A stretch of DNA of 30,087 nt, taken from contig JACRTZ010000042.1 in assembly GCA_014304965.1 (NCBI GenBank), positions 1 through 30,087 of the forward strand, in the 5' to 3' direction. A program made the position numbers and the translations under genes. Within the stretch, counting starts at the first letter, position 1. Every line of letters starts with the position of its first letter. The stretch comes from Vulcanimicrobiota bacterium (GTDB taxonomy: Bacteria; Vulcanimicrobiota; Vulcanimicrobiia; Vulcanimicrobiales; Vulcanimicrobiaceae). Shown piece after piece: positions 15,793 through 23,928 of the stretch. The notes beneath the pieces were generated by a model that saw only the letters and a program-made list of their open reading frames with translations, did no database searches and was not told the DNA's origin.

Positions 15793-17475
15793 GTGTCACT
15801 GTACCGGACCTGGCGTCCGAAATCGTTCGATGATTTGGTCGGCCAGGATGCCGTCGTGCGGACCCTGCGCTCCGCCCTCTCGAGCGGCCGGCTCGCCCAC
15901 GCGTACCTCTTTTCAGGCCCTCGCGGGAGCGGCAAAACGTCGGCCGCCAAAATCTTGGCGCGCTGCATCGAGTGCCTGAGCGGCCCAACCCCGGATCCCG
16001 ACAACACCTGCGAAAACTGCCTCGCCATTCTGAGCGGAACGGCGCTCGACGTGCAAGAAATCGACGCCGCCTCGAACCGCGGCATCGACGAAATCCGGGC
16101 GCTGCGCGACTCGGTCAAGTTCGCGCCCGCCGCGATGCGCTACAAAGTGTTCGTCATCGACGAAGCGCACATGCTGACGCGCGAAGGCGCGAACGCCTTC
16201 TTGAAGACGCTCGAGGAACCGCCCCCGCATGCGGTTTTCATCCTCGCGACGACCGCGCCCGAAGCGTTGCCGCCGACGATTCTCTCGCGCTGCCAACGCT
16301 ATGCCTTCCGGCGCATCGCGATCCCGACGATGATCGAACGGATGACCGAAATCGCCGCGGCCGAAGGCATACGTATCGAACGTGAAGCGCTCGCTGCAAT
16401 TGCGTATCGCGCCGATGGCGGATTGCGCGACGCGCTGACGATGCTCGAACAGGTCGCAGCCTTCGCCGGCAACGGTCTTACCGCGCCGATCGGCGCCGAG
16501 ACGGTCGAAGAGGCCTTCGGCACGACCGGCCGCGCTTTCGCGCGGTCGCTCGCCGGCGCGATTCTCGCGGGTGACGCGCCCGGCGCGCTGCGGGCGGTGG
16601 ACGAAGCGAGCGATGCCGGCACCGACATGCACGGGCTGATCCGCGCGACGATCGGCGAGTACCGGCATCTGCTGGTCGCGCGGCTCGACCCCGAACTGCT
16701 CTCTCGCGACCTCGCGCCTGAAGACGCCGCCCACGCGCGGCGCCTGGCCGAAGCCACGCCGCAGGCGAAGATCGTTCGCGGCTTGCGGCTGCTGGCGGAG
16801 GCACTGGCCGGCTCCCGCCTCTCGGGCAACCCGCGCCTCGAACTGGAGACCGCCGTTCTCCGGCTTGTGGCGCAGGCCGACGATCCGACCCTCGACGCGC
16901 TCGCTGCGCGCGTCGCCGAGCTCGAAGAGCGCTCGACCGGAACGGCGCCGCCGCCCGCCGCCAAGGCCCCGGCGGCCTCGAAAGCGCCCTCGCCGCCCCC
17001 CGCCGTCAAAGCAGCGCCTGCGGCCGCCGCTACGGCGTCGCCGGCGCCTGCCGCTACGGATGCGGCCCCCATCGAACCTCCGCCGACCGAACCCGGCGCG
17101 CCCTCGCTGCAGCAGATCCGCTCCCTCTGGGACCAGATTCGTACGCGCGTCTACGAGGAGAAGGCGTCGTTACGCGCCCCCCTCTCGCGCGCGACGGTGG
17201 ACGCGTTCGAAAACGGCGTCGTGACGATCGGCTTGGTGGATGAAATCAACGAGAGTCTGGTGCGCGAGAAGGCAAGCGTGCTCGAAGCGGCTCTGGCCGA
17301 CGTCCTGCGCACCAAGTTGCGGGTCGCCGTTCGCAGCGGCGCGCGAGCGCGCGTCCACGGCGGCACGAGCGCGCATCGCGCCGCGCCGAACGATCCGCCG
17401 GCCGGAAGCCCAGCGAGCGCCGACGACGAAAGCGATCTCATGGCATATGCCCGCAAGCGTCTCAACAGCGAGTAG
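15793..17475 (+). CDS. dnaX: DNA polymerase III subunit gamma/tau
   Basis: A 560-residue AAA+ clamp-loader subunit starting SLYRTWRPKSFDDLVGQD, a near-universal DnaX opening, which fixes the GTG at 15793. Walker A is GPRGSGKTS at 42-50. The zinc module uses C58, C61, C73 and C76. Walker B is VFVIDEAHML and the sensor/arginine-finger motif is LPPTILSRCQR. After the third domain (about residue 360) comes an Ala/Pro-rich linker (about 380-435) and a C-terminal tau-like domain (SLWDQIRTRVYEEKASLRA). I saw no A-rich slippery site, so a separate gamma form by frameshifting is not evident. The ybaB gene starts ten bases after the stop, followed by recR, the common dnaX-ybaB-recR order. Confidence 0.97.
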   Translation: MSLYRTWRPKSFDDLVGQDAVVRTLRSALSSGRLAHAYLFSGPRGSGKTSAAKILARCIECLSGPTPDPDNTCENCLAILSGTALDVQEIDAASNRGIDEIRALRDSVKFAPAAMRYKVFVIDEAHMLTREGANAFLKTLEEPPPHAVFILATTAPEALPPTILSRCQRYAFRRIAIPTMIERMTEIAAAEGIRIEREALAAIAYRADGGLRDALTMLEQVAAFAGNGLTAPIGAETVEEAFGTTGRAFARSLAGAILAGDAPGALRAVDEASDAGTDMHGLIRATIGEYRHLLVARLDPELLSRDLAPEDAAHARRLAEATPQAKIVRGLRLLAEALAGSRLSGNPRLELETAVLRLVAQADDPTLDALAARVAELEERSTGTAPPPAAKAPAASKAPSPPPAVKAAPAAAATASPAPAATDAAPIEPPPTEPGAPSLQQIRSLWDQIRTRVYEEKASLRAPLSRATVDAFENGVVTIGLVDEINESLVREKASVLEAALADVLRTKLRVAVRSGARARVHGGTSAHRAAPNDPPAGSPASADDESDLMAYARKRLNSE

Positions 17476-17484
17476 AACGAGCCG

Positions 17485-17787
17485 ATGAATCAAGCGCAGA
17501 TGATGGCGCAGGTGCGCAAGATGCAAGCCGAGATGACCAAGGCGCAGGACGAGTTGGCGACCACGGTCGTCAGCGGTGCGGCCGCTGGCCTCGTCACGGT
17601 CGAGATGACCTGCGACCTTCGCGTGAAGTCGGTTTCCGTCAAGCCCGAAGCGATCGATCCCGCCGACCCCGAAACGCTCGAAGATCTGCTGGTTGTCGCC
17701 GTCAACGATGCGATCGCGAAGGCGCAAGAAACGTCGAACAAGCGCATGAGTTCCGTGACGGGCGGACTGCGCATTCCGGGACTGTAG
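17485..17787 (+). CDS. YbaB/EbfC family nucleoid-associated protein
   Basis: A 100-residue protein of the YbaB/EbfC family, which forms tweezer-like dimers that bind DNA. The N-terminal helix MNQAQMMAQVRKMQAEMTKAQ, quoted by its NQAQMMAQVRKMQ core, the central strand VTVEMTCDLRVKSVSV and the end MSSVTGGLRIPGL are typical. It usually lies between dnaX and recR, as here. ATG 17485 lies ten bases after the dnaX stop with a weak GAACGAG ribosome site. Confidence 0.95.
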   Translation: MNQAQMMAQVRKMQAEMTKAQDELATTVVSGAAAGLVTVEMTCDLRVKSVSVKPEAIDPADPETLEDLLVVAVNDAIAKAQETSNKRMSSVTGGLRIPGL

Positions 17788-17795
17788 GCGCCCCG

Positions 17796-18395
17796 ATCAC
17801 CGCGCTCGCAGGTCCCGTTCAAAGCCTCATCAACGAGTTTTCCAAACTGCCGACGGTCGGACCCAAGACGGCGGCGCGCTTGGTGTTCTATTTGCTGAAT
17901 CGGCCTCGCGCGGAAGCCGAGGCGTTAGCCGAGGCGATCATCGCGGTCAAAGACCGCGTCCGCCTGTGCTCGCGATGCTTTTCGCTCACCGAAGAAGATC
18001 CGTGCGCGATCTGCACTGACGTTCGCCGAGATGCCGGCCTCCTTTGCGTGGTCGCCGAAGCGAAGGACATCTTTTCGCTCGAGCGCACCTCCGCTTTTCG
18101 CGGGCGTTATTACGTGCTCGGCGGCCTGATGTCGCCGATGGACGGGGTCGGGCCCGCGCAACTGCGCGTCAAGGAGTTGATCGCGCGCATCGGCGAGGAT
18201 GCGCCGCGCGAAGTGATCATCGCGACCAACCCCAATGCCGAGGGCGAAGTGACCGCGCTCTATCTTTCGAAACTGATCGCGCCGCTCGGTATCAGCGTCA
18301 CGCGCCTCGCGTACGGTTTACCGATCGGCGGCGATCTCGATTACGCCGACGAAATCACGCTGGCGAAGTCGCTCGAAGGCCGCCGCTCGCTGTGA
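17796..18395 (+). CDS. recR: Recombination mediator RecR (apparent non-standard start)
   Basis: RecR clamps DNA with RecFO to help load RecA. The conserved helix-hairpin-helix region LINEFSKLPTVGPKTAARL is encoded from 17826 onwards. The zinc finger (CSRCFSLTEEDPCAIC, about 60 residues in), the TOPRIM domain with VVAEAKDI and the Walker B-like GLMSPMDGVGP loop follow, ending near LEGRRSL. The first ATG/GTG/TTG in this frame after the ybaB stop is TTG 17877/GTG 17880, which would remove the hairpin. The coordinate given is the ATC at 17796 (ITALAGPVQSL...), eight bases after the ybaB stop, with TAGG at 17785-17788 in ribosome-site position. A sequencing error turning ATG to ATC is an alternative. 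The stop overlaps the GTG of hutH. Confidence 0.9.
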   Translation: MTALAGPVQSLINEFSKLPTVGPKTAARLVFYLLNRPRAEAEALAEAIIAVKDRVRLCSRCFSLTEEDPCAICTDVRRDAGLLCVVAEAKDIFSLERTSAFRGRYYVLGGLMSPMDGVGPAQLRVKELIARIGEDAPREVIIATNPNAEGEVTALYLSKLIAPLGISVTRLAYGLPIGGDLDYADEITLAKSLEGRRSL

Positions 18396-19951
18396 GCGTC
18401 GAGCTCGACGGGCGCCGCTTGGCGCTGGAAACCGTCGAGCAGGTCGCGATCGGTCGCGCGCCCGTCGAGGTCGGCGTGCAGGCGCGCGAACGCGTTGCGG
18501 CCGCTTGCGCGTGCGTGGAGCGGCATTTCGCGGCGGGCGACGTTATCTACGGCGTCACGACCGGATTCGGCCGCATGGCCAACGTCGTCATCGCGCCGGA
18601 AGATGCATTCGAACTGCAACGGAATCTCGTCCTCAGCCACGCCGCCGGCACGGGCGCTCCGCTGCGCGAAGAACAGGTGCGCGCGGCTGCCCTTTTGCAA
18701 ATCTCCGCGCTCGCCGCCGGACACTCGGGCGTCCGGCCGTCTACGCTCGATCTGCTCCTGGCGTTGCTCAACCGGGGAGTCACGCCCGTCGTGCCCTCGC
18801 AGGGCTCGGTCGGCGCGAGCGGCGATCTCGCACCGCTCGCGCACATGACGCTCACCTTGATGGGCGAGGGGGAAGCGACGTTCGAGGACGAGCGTCTTCC
18901 GAGCCGCGTTGCGCTCGAACGTGCGGGTCTCGCACCGATCGTGCTCGGCGCCAAAGAAGGCCTGTCGCTGATCAACGGCACCGAGGTCATGACCGGTATC
19001 GCGATCCTCTCGCTGTTGCGCGCGGAGCGGTTACTTGCCGTGGGCGACGTGATCGGCGCGATGTCGCTCGAAGCGTTTTTGGGAACGGACGCCGTCTTCG
19101 ACCGGCGCATCAACGCCTTGCGCCCGCATCCGGGACAAGCGCAGGTCGCCGACAACCTGCGTTCGCTTTTGGACGATTCCGAGATCATGCGCTCGCATCG
19201 CGATTGCGGTCGCGTTCAAGATCCCTACTCGTTCCGCTGCATTTCGGTGGTGCACGGCGCCGCGCGCGACGCCGCCGCGCACGCGCGCTCGGTGCTGGAA
19301 ATCGAAGCGATCTCGGTCACGGACAACCCGCTCGTCTTCCCCGAAGACGACGAGTTCTTGACCGGCGGGAACTTTCACGGTCAGCCCGTCGGTCTCGTAT
19401 GTGATTTTCTCAAAGCGGCGATGGTCGAACTCGCGAGCATCTCGGAGCGGCGGTGCTATCTGCTGCTCAACGGCGAGGAGCGGGGCTTGCCGCTGTTCCT
19501 CTCGCGCCGCCCGGGTCTCGACTCGGGCTTGATGATCGCCCAATATACCGCGGCGGCGCTCGTGAGCGAAAGCAAGGCGCTTGCCTTTCCGTCGAGCGTG
19601 GATTCGATTCCGACCTCGGCCGGACAAGAAGATCACGTCTCGATGGGCACCATCGCGGCGCGCACGCTCGATGCGATTCTCGACAACGTGGAAGGCGCTC
19701 TCGCCTGCGAACTCTTGTGCGCGCTCGCCGCGACCGACTTCCGGCGTCCGCTGCGCTCCGGGCGCGGAACGCAGGCCGCCTACGATGCGGCGCGCGCGTT
19801 CGTCGCACCGCTCGAACGCCCGCGCGCACTCGGACCGGACGTCGCGGCCGCCCCCGCCGCGATCGGCCGCGGTGCCGTCGCGACTGCTGCGGAGGCCGTG
19901 CGCGGTATGAATCTCGTGCGGCCGCTCTTCGTCGAGGGACGCCGGGCCTAG
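18392..19951 (+). CDS. hutH: Histidine ammonia-lyase
   Basis: A 519-residue lyase that removes ammonia from L-histidine to give urocanate, the first step of the hut pathway, in the cytoplasm. The MIO cofactor triad Ala-Ser-Gly is at 142-144 in GSVGASGDLAPLAH, and the catalytic Tyr is in VIYGVTTGFG (Y53). The other family markers NGTEVMTG, QDPYSFRC, GGNFHGQP and SAGQEDHVSMG are all present, so it is a true HAL rather than PAL or an aminomutase by pattern. GTG 18392 is four bases inside the end of recR (GTGA), coupling a catabolic gene to a DNA-repair gene. The next gene is convergent, seven bases away. Confidence 0.96.
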   Translation: MSVELDGRRLALETVEQVAIGRAPVEVGVQARERVAAACACVERHFAAGDVIYGVTTGFGRMANVVIAPEDAFELQRNLVLSHAAGTGAPLREEQVRAAALLQISALAAGHSGVRPSTLDLLLALLNRGVTPVVPSQGSVGASGDLAPLAHMTLTLMGEGEATFEDERLPSRVALERAGLAPIVLGAKEGLSLINGTEVMTGIAILSLLRAERLLAVGDVIGAMSLEAFLGTDAVFDRRINALRPHPGQAQVADNLRSLLDDSEIMRSHRDCGRVQDPYSFRCISVVHGAARDAAAHARSVLEIEAISVTDNPLVFPEDDEFLTGGNFHGQPVGLVCDFLKAAMVELASISERRCYLLLNGEERGLPLFLSRRPGLDSGLMIAQYTAAALVSESKALAFPSSVDSIPTSAGQEDHVSMGTIAARTLDAILDNVEGALACELLCALAATDFRRPLRSGRGTQAAYDAARAFVAPLERPRALGPDVAAAPAAIGRGAVATAAEAVRGMNLVRPLFVEGRRA

Positions 19952-19957
19952 GCGACG

Positions 19958-20977
19958 CTAAGCCGACGTTCGCGCGAGTGCCGCGCCGGCTCCGAGTGCG
20001 CGCAATTTCGCATAGGCCACGTCGCGTTTCATCGGTGCCATGCCGCAGTTGGTCGTGCACTTGATGCGTTCGTCGGGGAGGTGCGCGCGCGCGATCTCGA
20101 TCACGGCCCGCACGTCTTCCGCGCTTTCGATGCGGTCGCTCGCGACGTCGATGACGCCGACGGCGACGGCCTTGTTCGGTAAGAGATCCAGCACGCGCGG
20201 CGGCACGTGCGAGCCCGCCAATTCCATCAAGACGATATCCGCGCGGCTGCGGTCGAGCATCGGAAAGAGTGCTGCGTATTGATCCCACTCCTCGCCCAAG
20301 CGCGCCTTCCACGCGACGTTTGCTTCGACGCCGTACCCGTAGCACACGTGAACGGCCTTTTCGCAGCGCGCGTCACCGAACGCTTCGTCCAGCGCGGCGA
20401 TGCCCCACTCGTCCACTTCGTCGAAGTAGACGTTGAAGGCGGGTTCGTCGAGTTGAATGACGTCCACGCCGAGCGCGACCAACTCTTCGATCTCAACGCG
20501 CAGCGCGCGAGCGCAGGCGAACGCCGCGTCCTTTCGGCTGCCGTAGAACTCGTCTACCAGCGTGTCCACGATCGTCATCGGTCCCGGCAGCGTAAACTTC
20601 AGTTTGCGCGCGGTCGCGGCTCGCGCGAAGCGCGCCTCGCCGGCGTGGATCGAACGCGTGCGCCGCACCTCGCCGACGATGCGCGGGCAGTCGGCCTCGT
20701 AGCGGTCGCCGCGGATGCCGCGGCGCGCGCGCTGCCGCGCGTCCACGCCCTCGAGCGCGCCGGCAAAACCGTGCACGAAGTGCTGCCGCGCCTGCTCGCC
20801 GTCGGTCACGACGTCGATGCCGGCGTGCTCTTCTTCGAAGAGCGACACGCGAACGGCGTCGTGCTGCGCTGCGAGCAGCTCGCTCCCTTCGAGACGCCAG
20901 GTCGGCCAGAGCCGCTCGGGCTCTGCAAGCCAGGGCGGTTTCGGCAGCGAACCCGCGATCGTCGTTTCGAAGCGCAT
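19958..20977 (-). CDS. MetE-core cobalamin-independent methionine synthase-like protein
   Basis: A 339-residue protein corresponding to the C-terminal catalytic half of MetE (COG0620 type). It begins TTIAGSLPKPPWLAEPE, followed by LPGPMTIVDTL at about 131, VIQLDEPA at 173-180, and zinc-site motifs HVCYGYG (H210, C212), LMELAGSH and KCTTNCGMAPM near 312. The full enzyme has an extra N-terminal half, absent here as in archaeal and many bacterial core forms. These transfer a methyl group to a thiol such as homocysteine; the donor may be a corrinoid or methylfolate and is not known here. It is downstream of hutU on the same strand, but a strong terminator intervenes, so it probably has its own promoter or depends on read-through. 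Confidence 0.85.
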   Translation of the reverse strand: MRFETTIAGSLPKPPWLAEPERLWPTWRLEGSELLAAQHDAVRVSLFEEEHAGIDVVTDGEQARQHFVHGFAGALEGVDARQRARRGIRGDRYEADCPRIVGEVRRTRSIHAGEARFARAATARKLKFTLPGPMTIVDTLVDEFYGSRKDAAFACARALRVEIEELVALGVDVIQLDEPAFNVYFDEVDEWGIAALDEAFGDARCEKAVHVCYGYGVEANVAWKARLGEEWDQYAALFPMLDRSRADIVLMELAGSHVPPRVLDLLPNKAVAVGVIDVASDRIESAEDVRAVIEIARAHLPDERIKCTTNCGMAPMKRDVAYAKLRALGAGAALARTSA

Positions 20978-20997
20978 CGAGCGCTGTTAGGCCGCAC

Positions 20998-21031
20998 AAA
21001 AACGAATCCCCGTGTCGGCAGCGGGGATTCG
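20998..21031 (-). terminator. Intrinsic terminator of the hutI-hutU operon
   Basis: On the minus strand the perfect 10-bp stem CGAATCCCCG/CGGGGATTCG (21022-21031 with 21003-21012) has a nine-base loop and is followed by TTTTTG. It begins right at the hutU stop codon. Confidence 0.88.
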
Positions 21032-22687
21032 CTAGGTCATGGGAAGATCGAGACGGTGTTCGCGCGCGCACGCGAGAGCGTCCTCGTAGCCGGCGTCGGC
21101 GTGACGCATGATGCCGCTCGCGGGATCGTTTTCGAGCACGCGGCGCAGCCGCGCTTCGGCCTCCGGCGTGCCGTCGGCGACGACGACCATGCCGGCGTGC
21201 TGCGAGTAGCCGATGCCGACGCCGCCCCCGTGGTGGATGCTGACCCACGTTGCGCCGCTCGCGCAGTTCAAGAGCGCGTTGAGCAGCGGCCAATCCGAGA
21301 TCGCGTCCGAGCGGTCGCGCATCGCTTCGGTTTCGCGATTCGGACTTGCGACCGAGCCCGCGTCCAAGTGATCGCGGCCGATGACGATCGGCGCTTTGAG
21401 TTCCCCGCTCGCAACCATCTCGTTGAAGCGCAGGCCCGCCTTTGCGCGCTCGCCCAGCCCGAGCCAGCAAATGCGTGCCGGCAAACCTTGAAAGGCGATG
21501 CGTTCGCGCGCGAGGGCGAGCCAGCGTTGTAAGCCGGCGTTGTGGGGGAAAAGTTCGGCGACCGCGGCATCGGTCGCATAGATGTCTTGCGGGTCGCCCG
21601 ACAGCGCGACCCAGCGGAACGGTCCGATGCCGCGGCAGAAGAGCGGCCGGATATACGCCGGGACGAACCCCGAAAAGTCGAACGCGTTCGCGAGACCTTC
21701 TTCGAAGGCGACTTGGCGGATGTTGTTGCCGTAATCGAACGTCGGTACGCCGCGGCGTGCGAACTCGAGCATGGCGCGCACGTGCTCTTTGATGCTCGCG
21801 CGCGCGGCCGAGATGACCGCCTGCGGATCGCTCGACCGCTCGTGCGCGGCGCGTTCCAAGGTCCAACCGGCCGGCAGATACCCGGTCAGCGGATCGTGCG
21901 CGCTCGTCTGGTCGGTGAGTGCGTCCGGCAACACGCCGCGCCTCAAGAGTTCCGGAAGAATCTCGGCGGCGTTCCCTGCGAGCCCGATCGACACGGGCTC
22001 GTGCCGCCGCGTCGCTTCTTGGATTGCCGCAAGCGCTTCGTCCAGCGAATCCGCGCGGCGGTCGAGGTAGCGCGTCGCCACGCGGCGTTCGATCCGTTCG
22101 GGATCGCACTCGACGCATACGATGGATGCGCCCGCCATCGTGGCCGCTAGCGGTTGCGCGCCGCCCATACCGCCGAGTCCGGCGGTCAGGATCCAGCGCC
22201 CGCGCAAATCGCCGCCGTAATGTCGGCGGCCCATCTCCGCAAACGTCTCGTACGTGCCCTGCACGATACCTTGCGAGCCGATGTAGATCCACGAACCGGC
22301 CGTCATCTGACCGTACATCGTCAGGCCGAGACGCTCGTATTCGTCGAAGTTCGCGAGCGTCGCCCAATGCGGGACGATGTTCGCATTGGCGATCAGGACG
22401 CGCGGCGCATCCGCATGCGTGCGGAAGACGCCGACCGGTTTTCCCGACTGTACGAGGAGCGATTCGTCGTCGCCGAGGCGGCGCAACACGGCGACGATCG
22501 CATCGAAACAGGCCCAATTGCGCGCGGCCTTGCCGCGTCCGCCGTACACGATGAGATCGTCGGGCCGCTCGGCAACTTCGGGATCCAGGTTGTTCATCAG
22601 CATGCGCAGCGCGGCTTCGGTTTGCCAGCTCTTGGCCGAACGTTCGGTGCCGCGCGGCGCGCGCACGGCCCGGGCCGCGGCCGTCAT
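21032..22687 (-). CDS. hutU: Urocanate hydratase (urocanase)
   Basis: A 551-residue NAD-dependent enzyme adding water to urocanate to form imidazolone propionate, step two of histidine degradation. Landmarks in order are the N-terminal SWQTEAALRMLMNNLDPEVA stretch (key words EAALRMLMNNLD), LIVYGGRGKAARNW, NIVPHWATLANFD, the glycine-rich NAD loop GLGGMGGAQP at about 175, DQTSAHDPL, the CRGIGPFRWVALSGDP region near the active site, and GVGIGYSQHAGMVVVADGT. Length and motifs match the family. ATG 22687 overlaps the TGA of hutI (ATGA), so both are made from one message, ended by the terminator directly after the stop. Confidence 0.96.
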   Translation of the reverse strand: MTAAARAVRAPRGTERSAKSWQTEAALRMLMNNLDPEVAERPDDLIVYGGRGKAARNWACFDAIVAVLRRLGDDESLLVQSGKPVGVFRTHADAPRVLIANANIVPHWATLANFDEYERLGLTMYGQMTAGSWIYIGSQGIVQGTYETFAEMGRRHYGGDLRGRWILTAGLGGMGGAQPLAATMAGASIVCVECDPERIERRVATRYLDRRADSLDEALAAIQEATRRHEPVSIGLAGNAAEILPELLRRGVLPDALTDQTSAHDPLTGYLPAGWTLERAAHERSSDPQAVISAARASIKEHVRAMLEFARRGVPTFDYGNNIRQVAFEEGLANAFDFSGFVPAYIRPLFCRGIGPFRWVALSGDPQDIYATDAAVAELFPHNAGLQRWLALARERIAFQGLPARICWLGLGERAKAGLRFNEMVASGELKAPIVIGRDHLDAGSVASPNRETEAMRDRSDAISDWPLLNALLNCASGATWVSIHHGGGVGIGYSQHAGMVVVADGTPEAEARLRRVLENDPASGIMRHADAGYEDALACAREHRLDLPMT

Positions 22688-23928
22688 GCCCGGCCTCCGA
22701 AGACGACTGCCGCACCGGGGTTCGTCCCGATCGTCGCGACGAGCGCCGACGGATGCTCGACGTCCCAGATCACGAAATCTGCTTTCCGTCCGGCTTCGAG
22801 CGTCCCTATCTCGCCATGCAAACCGAGCGCGCGGGCGGCGTTGCGGGTGAATCCGCAGAGCGCTTCCTCGGGCGTCAGGCCGAACAGGGTGCAGGCGAAG
22901 TTCATCGCGAGCAGCGGCGAGACGAGCGGCGAGGTGCCGGGGTTGCAATCGGTCCCAAGTGCGATCGGCACGCCGTGCGCGCGCAACGCGGCGACCGGCG
23001 GTGCGACGCTCTCGCGCAAGTAGTAAAAGGCGCCGGGCAGGAGGACTGCGACCGTTCCGGCGTCCGCGAGCTCGCGCACGCCGTCCTCGCTCGTGCGTTC
23101 CAGGTGGTCTGCCGACTGGGCACCGCAACGCGCGGCAAGTTCCGCGCCGCCGCAATCGGTCAGCTGGTCGGCGTGCAGTTTGACCGCTAGGCCGAGCGCG
23201 CGCGCGCCTTCGAAAAAGCGCGCCGTCTGCTCCGTCGTGAACGCGATACTTTCGCAGAACGCGTCCACGGCGTCGGCGAGCCGTTCGGCTGCGACTGCCG
23301 GCAACACGTCGGCGCAGACGAAATCCACGTAGGCGTCCGCATCGCTCCAGGCCGGGTCGAGCGCGTGCAATCCGAGGTATGTCGTCCGCACGCGCACGTT
23401 CGCGGCCGGTCCGAGCGAGCGCGCGACGCGCAGCATGCGCAGTTCGGTCTCGCGATCGAGCCCGTACCCGGATTTTATTTCGAGCGTCGTGACGCCGTTT
23501 GCGCGCAGGGCCGCGACGCGCGGTAAACTTGCGCCCGCGAGTTCGCCGTCCGAGGCCGCGCGGGTCGCCCGCACGGTTGCGAGAATGCCGCCGCCGGCGC
23601 GCGCGATGTCGGCGTAAGTCGCGCCGCGCAGGCGAAGCTCGAACTCGTTCGAGCGGCTGCCGGCATAGACGGCGTGCGTGTGCGGGTCCACGAATCCGGG
23701 CGTGATGCAGCGGCCGCCCACGTCGTGAACGGTTCCGCCCTCGAACGACGAAGGAAGAGCGGTGCGCGGTCCCGCCCAGACGATCAGGCCGTTCTCGACG
23801 ACGAGCGTTCCGTCGTCGACGAATCCGTACGCGCCGCCGCTCGCGGCCATCGTCGCGAGGCGGGCGCGCGTCCACGTCTCGTGAATCGCTACTTCGCTCC
23901 TTGGGCGCTCCTGCCCGATGGTTGGCAC
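22684..23928 (-). CDS. hutI: Imidazolonepropionase
   Basis: About 400 residues, an amidohydrolase opening imidazolone propionate to N-formimidoyl-L-glutamate, step three of the pathway. Metal and substrate motifs are GFVDPHTHAVYAGSR, EIKSGYGLD, KLHADQLTDCGGAELA, SADHLE and LGTDCNPGTSP, all typical. The coordinate uses the only standard start (GTG 23928), but it has no ribosome site and adds 14 residues unlike the family. The family begins about where IHETWTRARLATM begins, at an ATT (23884-23886) preceded at 10 bases by AAGGAG (23897-23902), so ATT may be the true start. The gene runs head-to-head into hutF. Confidence 0.93.
   Translation of the reverse strand: MPTIGQERPRSEVAIHETWTRARLATMAASGGAYGFVDDGTLVVENGLIVWAGPRTALPSSFEGGTVHDVGGRCITPGFVDPHTHAVYAGSRSNEFELRLRGATYADIARAGGGILATVRATRAASDGELAGASLPRVAALRANGVTTLEIKSGYGLDRETELRMLRVARSLGPAANVRVRTTYLGLHALDPAWSDADAYVDFVCADVLPAVAAERLADAVDAFCESIAFTTEQTARFFEGARALGLAVKLHADQLTDCGGAELAARCGAQSADHLERTSEDGVRELADAGTVAVLLPGAFYYLRESVAPPVAALRAHGVPIALGTDCNPGTSPLVSPLLAMNFACTLFGLTPEEALCGFTRNAARALGLHGEIGTLEAGRKADFVIWDVEHPSALVATIGTNPGAAVVFGGRA

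Noticed and set aside
13944..16118. 724-codon minus-strand frame across recQ and into dnaX
   Set aside because: It is out of phase with recQ, antisense to dnaX and rich in Arg; the RecQ motifs lie in the other frame.
15793..17475. Programmed frameshift in dnaX giving a separate gamma subunit
   Set aside because: No run of A with a following hairpin was seen, so only the full-length form is supported.
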